A stretch of DNA of 64,000 nt from positions 13,530,501 to 13,594,500 of the forward strand of contig CP136891.1 of the NCBI GenBank assembly GCA_034359265.1. Direction: 5' to 3'. Both the position numbers and the translations under genes were made by a program. Source of the stretch: Canna indica. Lineage: Eukaryota; Streptophyta; Magnoliopsida; Zingiberales; Cannaceae. This document shows positions 1-11,767 of the stretch, in pieces (position 1 is the stretch's first letter; every line of letters starts with the position of its first letter). The notes beneath the pieces were generated by a model, which was not told where the DNA came from, did no database searches, and saw only the letters and a list, made by a program, of their open reading frames with translations.

Positions 1-2552
1 AGAATAAAGGGAATAGGATAAGAGATTCTTTGTTTATTTAGCCCATGGATTATATCCTTAAAGTTTCACTTGAACTTGGCAGCTAATTGGTAGTACTGAT
101 AATTTAGTGGAATGGAAGAACAGAAGATTTATCTGTTGGCTTTAATGAGACACCTATAGCAGAATATCACACATGTCACATTTGTCTGACTACCATGTGG
201 TATTGGAGGCTGAGTTGAGCTGGGCCCCCAAATCATATCAACCACCTCAGCACCACCTCTGCCACAATTGCTCAGAGAAGGAGATGAAGGATTCAACTAA
301 TCAACTCCCCTATTATCACAACTCATCTTTTGTAGCCTACAACGGAGGAACCCTTGGGTCACATTTGGAGGTGCTTCTCTTTGTTTAGGAAGCAAGATGG
401 AGAACGTTTGTCCATCCAGTCTTTGACCTCTAGAGATGAACCCATCCAATTACATCTTGAGTTCCATCCATCCCAATGGAGAGACCTTCTTCAGTTGACA
501 CAGGCCAGAACATCCTATGTGCTTAACAGGGAAATCCATCTACTTAACTGGGTTAAACAACACAACTAGCAAGTCATCACAACCAGTGTTGCCAGATGTA
601 GAAAAGAAAAGGCAAGTATTTGAACTGGTAAAGTGAAAATGAAGCAGGAGTCTTCACACAACTTCACACGAAACTGCACAACTAGTCATTCAATTCAAAG
701 ATTGATTCAACCCTGTAATTTACTTGTTGACTTAACACTTCATATGAGACTTGCTTTAGTTGACTACAGATTCATACTTAGCAGCTGGAATGACTCAAAG
801 ACTTGTCAGGAATTCATCATTTCAATTTCCAAATGATGTGGAAGTTTCAAAATGAGTAAAAACAGGCATTTCGTTGATGTCCTCTAATCTTGCAGTAAAT
901 TTTATATTAAGCTCCAAAGCTGGCTTGATGAAAGACCCAACTAATGTACTGAGTACTGGCTTGAATAAAGTGAATTGAGTGAACTGAGAATTGGTGGCCC
1001 AACCAATTCATGTACTGGTCCGAATTTAAAAGCACTGAGAGTACATAGTGGGAACAAGTGCACATGACCAGTGGACCAAAGTCATTGACTCCACTGCTCA
1101 TGCATCCATTGACAAGTCCAAACAAATTCTCCAAACTGAGAGCAACAACATGCACTAAACATCCACAGATGTATGAAGAAACTGAGTATGATGCTGCCTT
1201 GCAAATGTCAAGGATGGAAATTGTGGACCTCACTCTCCACGTTCTCAACTCAGCTGGTCGAGTGCTTCCACTATATCCGGCAATCTCAATTGAAGCACAC
1301 AGTAACAAGGTTGGTTTCCACCATTATCTTCAACCTCTCTGACAGTATGAAAGCTTAAATTGCAGCTGTGAAAGAAGCTAGAGTGCTTTTTAGCTGAACA
1401 TGTTGCTTCTGCAATGATTCCAAATAGAACTGAAATAAAATGAAATTAACGAAGCACTCTTTCTGTGCTCATGATGTGGTATTGTGGTTCTCAGAAACAT
1501 GGCCTGAGCTGGGAGTGAGATATGATGAAGCTTCATGACATTCTGTAGGTGAACCACCACATGCTTGTTGGTTATGGCGTGATGGAAATGGAGATCATAG
1601 GAAGTGGGTCATATCTTGTACCACGCGAGCACCACGCGCATTGCTGATTCCATGGCACTTCCCAGAGTTCAAGCTAGCTTCAAAGTTAAGACACATCATT
1701 TCAGCTGGTAAGCTGCCTTATGTCCCATTTGGAGGATAGAACTTAACTATCAAGTTACTCATCTATAGATCTCAGCTTGTGCATGTACAAATCTAATTTT
1801 GAGTTTAAATTTGATGCAACAGTTCATAATAGTTTTGCAAATCCTTCAAACAGAAGTAGACAAAACTTGCAAGTCTCTGGAAGATATCTGACAACTAGTA
1901 GACAAGATTGAAGGAATGCAAATGATTAATCATTCCAATAGATCATGAATGCAATTAATTCAATCACCAGGCAAAACAATCCACTAATGAAGCAAATTCA
2001 ATGAAAAAAGAGAAAACATATACTTGTAATCAAGCAGAAGAAGAAACAAACTGCAGATTAGCTTCAGTTTCAGGAATTATTTAAACTAAGAGATCATGTT
2101 CAGGAAAGCAAGCAAGTTAGAATCTTTTTCATGATCATACACCGATCAATGAGAGATCTAGATCATGACAAATATGGCACTAATTGTAGATCCTTTTGGA
2201 GTTAATATCTAATAAGAGTCATCACATTCTCCAGCATCAATGCACATGATTAAAGAACTAGAATATATGGTATACCTTCTCAAAAATTGCTCATGCATGA
2301 AAACAATCTTTAGGAAAATTCTAATCCCTTTAACTTCGCATTGAGATGGAACAACTCAAACAAAGAAAAATTGGATTAGAAACCAAAATATTTCAAAATT
2401 CATCCCTTCACTACCACATTCCAAAACTATGTATCTGTTTGTATCTATAAACCATATCACTTTCTCTTGGAAAGAGTTCGACTAAACTGCATTAGAAGAA
2501 GACTATAATAAAAAAGTTATTTTTTGGTTTGATTGCTTCTAGTTGTCTTCGT
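1..2552. other. Intergenic, no gene recognised
   Basis: Mixed-composition sequence downstream of the Dof gene. Several short open frames exist (for example around 907-1342), but they overlap on both strands, lack splice-supported extensions and match no family I know. Part of it may be decayed transposon sequence, but I see no terminal repeats. The right end should contain the 3' untranslated region of the Dof gene. Confidence 0.5.
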
Positions 2553-3224
2553 TCACTGCAAGCTCGAACTCGGATTGTAAATGGCGAGATCAGTCCACGC
2601 CGCAGCCCAACACCCCGAGTCGCCCTCCAACCTATCGAAGCTCTCCACCGGCGGCGACAGCGCGCTGTCATTTCCAGCCAAGCTTTGCAATTCCATTCCA
2701 TGGACGCCAAGAGTGGAAGAGTTAACTTCACTCGAATTTGGCATCATCGCGGCGCATCCTCCAAGCGGACCAATCGAGGGGAAGCTCCCCAGGAAGCTGT
2801 CGAAGTGTCCGTCGCACGCCAGCAGCGAGCTGAAGCTTCCTGTCATGTCTAGCATGTGGCGGTCGGGGTCGAGCGGTGAGTAGAGAACAGAGAGGGGCTC
2901 GGTCTTGGGGAGCTCGGAGATGTGAGAGGAGGGTTTAGGGGGATTTGAGCGCTTGGAGTTGGAAGAAGCAGCAGAGGAGGAGGTGGAGCGCTTGGAGTTC
3001 TTCCGGGTGCCGCCGCCGACGGGGATGTTGCGAAGGGCACCGCCTTTGGTCCAGTAGCGGCGGCAGCTCTTACAAAAGTGGCGCGGCTGCGCGAGGTTGT
3101 AATTGTTGTAGTAGCAGAACTTGGTGTTGGTGGAATCGCACCGGGGGCACCGCAGGTTCTGCTCTTGTTCCGGGAAGGGAGCCTTCGCCGTTTGAAGTGC
3201 CGTCGTCGCCGCCGAATCCTGCAT
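2553..3224 (-). CDS. Dof-type zinc finger transcription factor
   Basis: Single open frame of 223 residues. The Dof domain lies near residues 24-76: two CxxC pairs (CPRC and CKSC) set 21 residues apart, with the invariant FCYYNNYN and RRYWTKGG blocks that coordinate one zinc and contact the AAAG core in promoters. A basic Ser/Lys stretch ([11 protein letters not shown]) follows and may add nuclear localisation. The remaining C-terminal half is Ser/Pro-rich and acidic, as in Dof activation regions. The start MQDSA fits Dof proteins that begin with MQD. The frame is intact; an intron in the 5' untranslated region cannot be excluded. CT/GA tracts lie about 0.6 kb upstream of the start. Known of the family: plant-specific nuclear regulators. 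The target genes of this member cannot be told from sequence. Confidence 0.93.
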   Translation of the reverse strand: MQDSAATTALQTAKAPFPEQEQNLRCPRCDSTNTKFCYYNNYNLAQPRHFCKSCRRYWTKGGALRNIPVGGGTRKNSKRSTSSSAASSNSKRSNPPKPSSHISELPKTEPLSVLYSPLDPDRHMLDMTGSFSSLLACDGHFDSFLGSFPSIGPLGGCAAMMPNSSEVNSSTLGVHGMELQSLAGNDSALSPPVESFDRLEGDSGCWAAAWTDLAIYNPSSSLQ

Positions 3225-3805
3225 TTCTCGGAGGGAGAAGAAGAGTAATCAACGTGTCCTTTTTTCCTCTTTCTTAGTTGATTTCTGCTGCAGACTGTAG
3301 AGCAATCAAACCAGCGCGGAAAGTTTGAATTTTGAGCTCTGCCGACGAAAAAGTCTGGGTTTTTCTTCCTTTCTTGCGTCAGAATGAAGAAGCCTCGTCA
3401 GGTATCGAGAGCCTTGATGTGAAAGTTTGATCATCAACACAAAAAATGTCTTCTTTACAGGAAACAAAAACCTTCATGAGAGAGAATGAAAAGAGATGAT
3501 TCACTTCAAATCAAAATATGAACTTTAATTTCCTACATACAACAAATTGACAAAGGGGAGAAGAAGAAGAAGAAAGAGGAAGACAAGAGACAACCTTCGA
3601 ATTCATCAATCCATAATTCGTATTTATGTTTCCTTCAACAACACCACCAAGTACAAAACCAAGCTATATAGACAACTCAAACACAAAAGACAAAAATCTA
3701 GTATCAGTAGAGCAAGAGAGGACATATACAGATATCAGAAACAGAGACGACGAACATATTCCAACTCCGCAGTAGCCCAACCACTGGCCATATTGCAATC
3801 TCTCT

Positions 3806-3840
<35 letters not shown>

Positions 3841-6800
3841 GCATTTTGATTTGCTGCGTTGGAATATATATAACGCTGCTGGGTCAGTTGTCAATCCAGA
3901 GAATTCTACTGCTGACTATCAACCCACTGAAACAAAGTGCTAATGGTAATTCAAAGTGTTCAAAAATACTAAATAAAACCTACTTTAAATTGATGAAGAC
4001 AGGTGTTACAGTGCAACGTTACAATTAGGCAATTCCTTTTCATCATCATAGCAATTCCTTTGATGAAGAACTCTATATAAGGCTTCAGAAATACTTTTGT
4101 TTCAAACTCAAATAATTATTCTTGATATCTCTTCAATGTTGGACAGCATTATTCATTGTAAAAGTAATTTAATTAATTAACCCACTCGTAATAGTAAAAT
4201 ATAATTAATCTTCCCGGCCGTTATGGGTGGCAGCATGACCCTGCAATTCGTGACAGCAAATTTCCACCGTCCATTATCCTGTAAGCCATTATTTATAGCA
4301 TAGTTTACACAGGACCTAGTTTGTGCTGTGTGACCTGTGTCGTTTAAATGCTCCCACTGTCGCTGTCTCAAAAATGGCGAATTAATCTTCTGCATTCTGA
4401 TTAACCAAGTGCGTGACATGGAATCCAACTAAGTTCATCAAATCAACAACATGTCGTCGTCTTTACTCCTTAACCTCGACACCAAAAAAAACCCCAAGAA
4501 TATCAAACGAAAATTCAAATACCAATTACAATAGATTCATGTTGTTTTCTTCCTCTCTGCAAAGATAGAGCATTTGGTGGTGTCCTCTGCAGTCAAAATG
4601 GACAGTGGATCAGCTGCATGGCACAGTGGACAGAGCACCGTAGAGTAGACGAGCAGAGTACCTTCTCACAGAAACAGTCTGCCATCAATGGCGACAAATG
4701 AAGCAGAGTAGCTTCTCATCTCTCTCTCTCTCTCTCTCTGAAATCTACTTGTCGTGCCCACTGTCCATGAGATCCTGGTGATTTAATTAGAAAGGCAGCA
4801 AATTAATATCATGCATTAATTAACCCAAAATAGCACATTCTAATGAAGCTTAAAGCATCCTCGATATTACAGAGATAACATGCAAGTGGTGCAGGGAAAT
4901 ATGGCACACTTTTTAATGATAGAGAGAGAGAGATGTACGTACGTGATACCTTGTCTCTTGCAGCAGCTTCTGGTTAATAATAGAAGAGTAGAGTAGCCCA
5001 ACCTACACCTACTCACTAGTCCTCTCTTGGGCTTGTCAACTCTGTATATATTTGTATGTTTGCAGCGAGTACATACATCAATCTGTGCGTTGGTTTGTGT
5101 TCCTTTCATCCCAAGGGAAAGGGCTGCACTGAGGAACTCTGAGTGCATATATGTCCAGGTCCTCCAGGACAAGACAAGGCCTCTCATCTCTACCTTGATA
5201 TACTACACATAATTGCATCCAATCATGAATTAATTAACTAATATTTAGCATCAGGAAATCTATACATTATCAAATGCGATTCGCTGGATTTCATTAGCAG
5301 TATAATAATTCAAAGTTCTTTGTAATTATATATATAGAAAAACACAACGACAGTGTAAGCATAATATTGTAAATTGCAGGATTCCATTTGCCGGTGCAAT
5401 TCAAACGTGTCTTGTGATGCAGCCACACAGCTCTCGGCTTTTAAACATGTCCAGGTCAGCATTGCATGGAGTTCTCAGTCAACGTGCAACTGACGCCATG
5501 CAATCTGATTAAGATGACGGTGCATAAAATGGCATGTGGGAGGAGGAGAATCGAAGAATAGTTAATGGAGATGCACTGATATATACGCTTCTCTCAGCTA
5601 CAGATACTCCATGCATTGGCTATTAGCAAGTGTTATATATAATTACAAGAGGAATATTTGCATGCGTCAGTGTTTTGTTTAATTAATAGGTATTTATATA
5701 TGAGTTTAATTGCAAGCCATATGTGGAGTATAATTACATGAGATTGAAACGAAGCAAGTATAAGTCCACATGTACAGCATCTCTTCATCACACATTCACA
5801 CACATTATTAATTCCTATATGTATTTAATATTTTCCGAGAAATTAATTTTTCAAGAAAAAGCCCACACTTGGCTGATTAAGCTAACAAATTAAATGCTGA
5901 TACAAAATCATTTTTAATTCTCAGTTTTCTTTTTTGCATTAACTATAACTAGCTAGCTAGAACAAGCAGCTAGCTAATTATATAATTAGTAACATTAATT
6001 GGACTCATGGCATTAGATATGTATAAAGAACACTAAAACTAAGCACAAGCTTAGAATCTAGACTGACTAAAGCTGTCAGAGGAACTGGTAGGTTAGAGTA
6101 TTATTTTATATATATATATATATACAGAGAGAGAGAGAGGACAAATATATATAATATTTACATTAACAAAGGTCAAGTATAATACTTAATTTGCAAATAG
6201 GATAATTATTAATTAATTTAGTTATATCAATTAATCATCATTAAATTAATTAATTGTATATACATGCAACGTTTTTTGAATATCTAGGCTTTAAACTGAC
6301 TGAATCACTAGCTAGTAATTTCGACGTTAAGTTAACCCCATCATTCAACTAGCATAAATTAAATGGAAGAAAATAAACAAATACAAAAACTAAGTCAACC
6401 GATCGCGGCCGGATTTACTAGTTTTGTGTGATGTGCACCAGATTTTCGACCAAATTTTGGAAATTTTTAAATTTGTATAGTGAAAATTTTAGATGATATC
6501 AATTAAGATCAAATTGTAGTCAAATTAGTTAAGTTTGATATTCAAAACATTAGTTGCTCTCATGCGTATATATTTGTCAACATGTTAGTTGGTTTGGTGG
6601 CGGTGCCTTCCATTTGATTAATATTAGGGCAATATTGTTCATACCATGATGAAAGATCATATATATGTGTAATTCACAAGTAAAATAAGGAAGATCTCAT
6701 GCTTGACTATATATATGTATATAATTATGAGAGATCTTTGTCCACATTCATCTTAATTATTTTTTCCAATATTTTTTTAGCTTATTGATATTGATGATGT

Positions 6801-7534
6801 TTTTTAGGTAGAGGGACACCATATACGTGGTAGATCACGATGATGTTCAATATAGTATCTCCTTTGATTTTATTCTCACTTTTTACCAAATAAATCTTTT
6901 AGGATAAAGAATAAAGGATTCTATGTATTTAGAAGAATCCATACAAGGAGATCTTCCTTGATGAATTATTGAAATAAATATTAAGGCTCTAGATCTCTTC
7001 ATCTTCTAATTCAAACCATATATCATAAAATGTACTTTATTAATTATTTTGTTTAATTAATGGGAAAATTCTATTGTTTATACTATTGATTAAGTTTTCA
7101 GATTAAGCTTGAGCCACAAGTATTGAGGAAAGTAGTCATATATGAATACTAGACCCAATTCAATGTAAAAGTTTAAACAGTTTAGGTTGTGGGTCAATAC
7201 CGGCATATGTTGTTTTGACCTCTCAATATTTTTTGATATGAGATTATTGTTTTTATCTCACAACTGGCCGGTTCATGAAATATACTCAATAACAACTATT
7301 TAGATAGAATCACTTTATAATAGTTTAAGCTTTGGAAAAATTAAACACCATTATTGTATTTCTATTAATGGGTTTAGTAATTAAATGATAAGCACATTTA
7401 TAGTATATATAAAATCATTTGAAAGCCAGATATATTTTTCAAGGGAGAGATCACAATGAATAGCCAATGTTAATTTACTTGTCTAGTTGTGTCTCTTTCA
7501 TGTGAGACAAAAATACTTCTGAAATTCTACTTAA
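3225..7534. other. Gene-free AT-rich intergenic region with microsatellites
   Basis: Upstream region of the Dof gene followed by AT-rich sequence with many TTAATTAA-type words. No coding exon was recognised. Microsatellites sit at 3799-3840 (CT), 4718-4739 (CT), about 4920-4932 (GA) and 6105-6139 (TA then GA). The stretch 4560-4770 is less AT-rich and holds a short inverted pair, ATGGACAGTGG near 4598 against CCACTGTCCAT near 4758, without a longer stem. Confidence 0.5.
3799..3840. repeat. CT/GA microsatellite upstream of Dof gene
   Basis: Almost pure CT dinucleotide tract, GA on the strand of the Dof gene, about 575-615 bases upstream of its start codon. GA/CT tracts in plant 5' regions can bind BPC/GAGA-binding proteins; a role here is only inference. 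Confidence 0.85.
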
Positions 7535-7670
7535 GGCATATTTGGTTGAGCACAATTAAGTGGTATTGCAAGTTATTATAAACAGGCTAATAATGATCTA
7601 AAAATAAATTTATTTACAGATATCTGCAATTCTACATACAGTCATTAATTTGCACCCAAACAAATAGACC
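7535..7670. mobile_element. Tourist-like MITE, 136 bp
   Basis: The ends are imperfect inverted repeats (GGCATATTTGGTTGAG on the left; GGTCTATTTGTTTGGG when the right end is reversed). The element is flanked on both sides by TTAA, consistent with the TTA/TAA target duplication of PIF/Harbinger (Tourist) elements. It has no coding capacity. It lies about 2.6 kb upstream of the ACC synthase gene. Confidence 0.7.
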
Positions 7671-8838
7671 TTAAAGAAAGCAGCTATATATATTCATGGC
7701 CATCATTAAATTGTCTCTCTTCATAGATCACTAAACAATTCCACAGATTAATTGGAGATAAGAAAGCTACTCAAAGGAAAATTGTTTTCCTATTTACAAT
7801 CAAAATTGTGTACACAACTCTCTCAAATTGTATTCACAAACAAAACCTAGCTACTGTCAATTTTTTAGATTAAGTTAATTTGAATAGAAAGCCAAGAAAT
7901 ATATATAGTTTATATTCATCATTTGTTAATTGCCAAACAAGTTGCATTAATTATAAGGTCTCTCAGATCGAAAATTAATTAATAAAAACTTATTAATTCT
8001 AGGTTTATTTGCCAGGCCTAGATTATGTGTTGGGTTTATGCCAGCAGCTCATTAATTAACCAGTATTTTCTAGGATTTGCTGGGAATCTGAAGCCTTTCA
8101 GATTATGATAGCTATGTCCTCATTAACCTCACATTATTAATTATATACTCAAGAATTAATGAGTAACCCAAATAGATTAATTAAGCATATATGTCCAAAA
8201 GATCAAGATCACCCATAGAATTCGACATGTGTAAGCATGCTATTGGTGGTGATGCTCCAGATAATACAATATATATAGATATTATATGTGTGTTGAAGTA
8301 GCTTCTAGCTGTATAATTAATGCCTCTTTGTCTGAAGTATATATTGATCTAATTCTGGAATGGTATAATAAGATGAACACAAAAATTAAAGCATCAGATG
8401 TAATTTTAAATGAGTTAATTCCAGAATATTTATAAAAAAACAATTAAAGAGTAAAACGTCGCATATTTCCAACAGCTACGCGCATAAAATAGTGAGGTTG
8501 AGGAACATGCAGTGCTTATTAAAATCACTGCTCACCAATGAGCATGCATTGGCATAGCTGGTGCTTTGAGGGAGAATTAGCTGGGAAGATGAACTCAAAT
8601 TCTACAGCCCTAAAGTCATCTTTGTCAGGTATATTGTTTGATCGATATATATATTATCATTCCTGTGAAAAAATAGGTTAACTATAGGCTCAGATGTTGC
8701 TATGTTTGACCAAGTTTCTATTGACTTTGACCTACTTCGTTGATCACTATAATTTTCTTAACTAAGTAGCTCTTAATTAAGGCTGAATTGAATTAACATA
8801 TATAGTCAACCGATCAACAGGATGAAATGGTACTTAAT

Positions 8839-9381
8839 TAGGGCTGAGCATATATCGGGCGGGTCGGGTCAATACCCGACCCGACCCGATCGGGTCGGGT
8901 ATTAACCCAAAATTTCCAAAAAAAGTATACCCGACCCGATCCGATTTTTTAATCGGGGCCCAACCCGAATAATCCAAAAAAAATCAGGCCCCGACCCGAT
9001 TAACCTGAATTCGATTTAGAATTTTTTTTAAAAAAAAAATCATATTGAAAATAGTGGTAAAAAAGGTGAACAATTGTATTAAAATTATAACCCAAGTAGA
9101 ACTTAAACTCAAGACCTCCTAAACTTTATCTCCATCCCTCTAACCACAAAGGCAACACTATATTTTATCAAAATATATACTATAAATATATATTTAATCT
9201 AAAATTGGGTCGGGTCGGGTTAATGTTTTCATCCGAACCTGACCTGACCCGAAATAATAGACAAAATTTTCAAAAACAATACCCGACCCGACCAGATATA
9301 CCCGAATAACTCGACCCGAAATGAATTTTCAAGTCGGTTTTTCGGATATTTTCGGGTCGGATCAGGTTTTGCTCAACCCTA
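8839..9381. mobile_element. hAT-like MITE, 543 bp, with 8-bp target duplication
   Basis: Terminal inverted repeats TAGGGCTGAGCA and, reversed from the right end, TAGGGTTGAGCA. A perfect 8-bp direct repeat TACTTAAT flanks the element at 8831-8838 and 9382-9389, the hallmark of hAT transposition. Both subterminal regions are packed with GGGTCGGGT / ACCCGACCC words in inverted arrangement. No transposase is encoded, so it is non-autonomous. It ends 767 bases before the ACC synthase start codon, so it lies in or near that promoter. Confidence 0.9.
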
Positions 9382-9611
9382 TACTTAATACAGTAATATT
9401 CCTCCATAATATTATATGTACTAGACTTGCACATCATCTAAGTGAGTAATATATACTGTTAAACAAACTTCTCACCCTACAAGAATTATTATTATCTGCG
9501 AGATTTAGTAATTAATTTGAGTTCTATACTTAATTGTCATTCTAAAAAATATTGCATTACAAACATGTAAACTTGCTGGATCATCAGCTGCAATTAATAT
9601 ATCTAGTACTT

Positions 9612-9614
<3 letters not shown>

Positions 9615-9644
<30 letters not shown>
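9615..9644. repeat. AT microsatellite
   Basis: Pure alternating AT tract of about 30 bases, about 500 bases upstream of the ACC synthase start. Confidence 0.9.
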
Positions 9645-9647
<3 letters not shown>

Positions 9648-10022
9648 TGGTTAGGTTTCTTAATTAATATGTTCCATTGTTAGGTCATTAAGATCATGCG
9701 TACGTCATGTTAAATGATATGGTCCGACCTCCAAACACAAGATCTATCATAGAGATTAGAAACCAACTATTCCTGCATAGACAAAATTATCATGGAAGGG
9801 GGCTAAATTAACGAAGCGTCTATAGATCTGTAGAAAGGCATAAATAATAGCTGTCATAAGAGATAAGACTCTTTTTCAAAGGACAATTTTATAATTTTAT
9901 TTGATTTAGATTTCAACCACATATATACAAAAGGCAATCATTATTTGCTGCAATTAATATTACACTTTTTGAGAACATATTTAAAATTCCTGAGAGTTTG
10001 AGCCCCTCCTTTTGGTGTGTGT

Positions 10023-10030
10023 ATATATAT
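10023..10030 (+). promoter_or_regulatory. Probable TATA box of ACC synthase gene
   Basis: TATATATA follows a GT-rich run and lies about 120 bases before the start codon at 10149, leaving a plausible leader of about 90 bases. It is supported by position only. Confidence 0.5.
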
Positions 10031-10057
10031 GGAGGTGCATATGCCTAATTCTTCATT

Positions 10058-10144
10058 GGCATCACCTCATTCGCTAGCTAGCTGCTTGTTTGAGAGTTGG
10101 GCATCACCTCTCATTCGCTAGCTAGCTGCTTGTTTGAGAGTTGC
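10058..10144 (+). repeat. Tandem duplication in the ACC synthase leader
   Basis: A 42-44 base unit containing GCATCACCTC, CATTCGCTAGCTAGCTGC and TTGTTTGAGAGTTG occurs twice in a row. The second copy has an extra TC after CACCTC and ends five bases before the ATG. It lies between the presumed TATA box and the start codon, so both copies should be in the 5' untranslated region. Confidence 0.88.
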
Positions 10145-10148
10145 AGTA

Positions 10149-11767
10149 ATGGTCAAGGGCTTTGTGCCACTGTCAGAGGTAGCCACTTCCAACACCCATG
10201 GAGAAGACTCCCCCTACTTTGCTGGCTGGAAAGCTTATGATGAGGACCCTTATGATGCTGCATCCAACCCTTCAGGTGTCATTCAGATGGGCTTGGCAGA
10301 AAACCAAGTAATTCACTACTCCTTTTTATTTTTTTCATGCACTATATATATATATGAAAACTTAATTCTAATACATGTATTCTTGTGGTTTGCTTATTTA
10401 GGTTTCATTTGATCTTCTGGAGAAATATTTAGAGCAGCATCCAGAAGCAACTGGCTGGGGATGTGGAATATCCAGCTTCAGAGAAAATGCTTTGTTTCAA
10501 GATTACCATGGCCTCAAATCTTTTAGGAAGGTATATATACCTCTGAATGATTAATTAATCAGTTATAATATGCTTAGTTCCTGTTATTATAATTTCCTCA
10601 AATAAAAAACAGTTGTTTGCAGACAGAATTAATGGTCTAATTAATTTCTCCAGGCAATGGCAAGTTTCATGGAGCAAATAAGAGGAGGAAGGGCAAAGTT
10701 TGATCCGGAACGCATCGTCCTCACCGCCGGCGCCACCGCCGCAAACGAGCTCCTCACCTTCATCTTAGCCGACCCTGGAGATTGCTTACTTATTCCAACT
10801 CCTTATTATCCCGGGTAATTGATCATTAGTTAAACTAGATCCAACCTTCTTTAATTGATCTCTACATTTCAATCCATTAATGTACTTAATTAGGTAAATA
10901 ATATGTAACTGCAGGTTCGACAGGGATCTAAGATGGAGAACCGGCGTTAACATCATTCCAGTCCACTGCGACAGCTCAAACGGATTCCAAATAACTCGTC
11001 AGGCCCTGGAAACCGCGTGCGCCGAAGCAGAAGCCATGAAGACTCGAGTCCGAGGTCTCCTCCTTACGAATCCATCGAACCCATTAGGCACCGCAATCGC
11101 CAGGCCCGTCCTCGACGAGCTGCTGGACTTCGCCACGGAGAAGAACATCCACTTGATCTCGGACGAAATCTACTCCGGCTCCGTCTTCTCCTCCGGCGAG
11201 TTCGTGAGCATGGCCGAGATCGTCGAAGCCCGAGAGCACCGCGGCTGCGAGAGAGTCCACATCGTGTACAGCCTCTCCAAGGATCTCGGCCTTCCCGGAT
11301 TCAGAGTCGGCGCCATCTACTCTTACAATGACGCGGTGGTGACGACGGCGAGGCGGATGTCCAGCTTCACGCTGGTCTCGTCCCAGACCCAGAAGATGCT
11401 GGCGGCGATGCTGGGGGATAGAGAGTTCACCGAGGAGTACCTGGCGAGGAACCGAGAGAGGTTGAAGAAGAGGTATGAGTTGATAGTCGAAGGGCTCAAG
11501 AAAGCAGGGATCGAGTGCTTGCAGGGCAACGCTGGGCTCTTCTGCTGGATGAATTTGAAGCCATTACTCGCAGAGCCAACGAGAGACGCGGAGCTCGAGC
11601 TGTGGAAGTCGATCTTGCATGAGGTGAAGCTTAACATATCTCCAGGGTCTTCATGTCACTGCACGGAAGCAGGCTGGTTTAGGGTTTGCTTTGCTAACAT
11701 GAGCGAGCAGACGCTGGAAGTTGCACTGAGGAGAATAAAGGACTTCATGAAGAAGACGAAGGCTTAG
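10149..11767 (+). CDS. ACS: 1-aminocyclopropane-1-carboxylate synthase (ACC synthase, type 3)
   Basis: Converts S-adenosylmethionine to ACC, the committed and usually rate-limiting step of ethylene synthesis; a cytosolic PLP enzyme that works as a dimer. Exons: 10149-10307, 10402-10530, 10654-10814 and 10915-11767, joining in frame to 433 residues. Visible signatures: GLAENQ near residue 50, NPSNPLGT, the substrate/cofactor segment DEIYSGSVF, the PLP lysine in [15 protein letters not shown] at about Lys272, and the conserved Arg in [10 protein letters not shown] near the C-terminus. The protein stops shortly after this with KKTKA. It therefore lacks the C-terminal tail bearing CDPK and MAPK sites of types 1 and 2, which makes it a type 3 enzyme like Arabidopsis ACS7; turnover by other means follows from family knowledge. 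The ATG at 10149 is the first in frame. The upstream leader carries a tandem duplication and the promoter a hAT-like MITE. Confidence 0.96.

Noticed and set aside
907..1308. 133-codon open frame on the minus strand near the left end
   Set aside because: Overlaps other frames on the opposite strand, has no recognisable domain and no splice-supported context; treated as chance.
2529..3277. Several plus-strand and alternative minus-strand frames across the Dof gene
   Set aside because: They are shadows of the GC-rich Dof coding sequence; only the frame with the zinc finger is supported.
4597..4770. Possible miRNA hairpin from ATGGACAGTGG and its inverted partner
   Set aside because: Only 11 bases pair and flanking bases do not extend the stem, so it does not meet miRNA precursor expectations.
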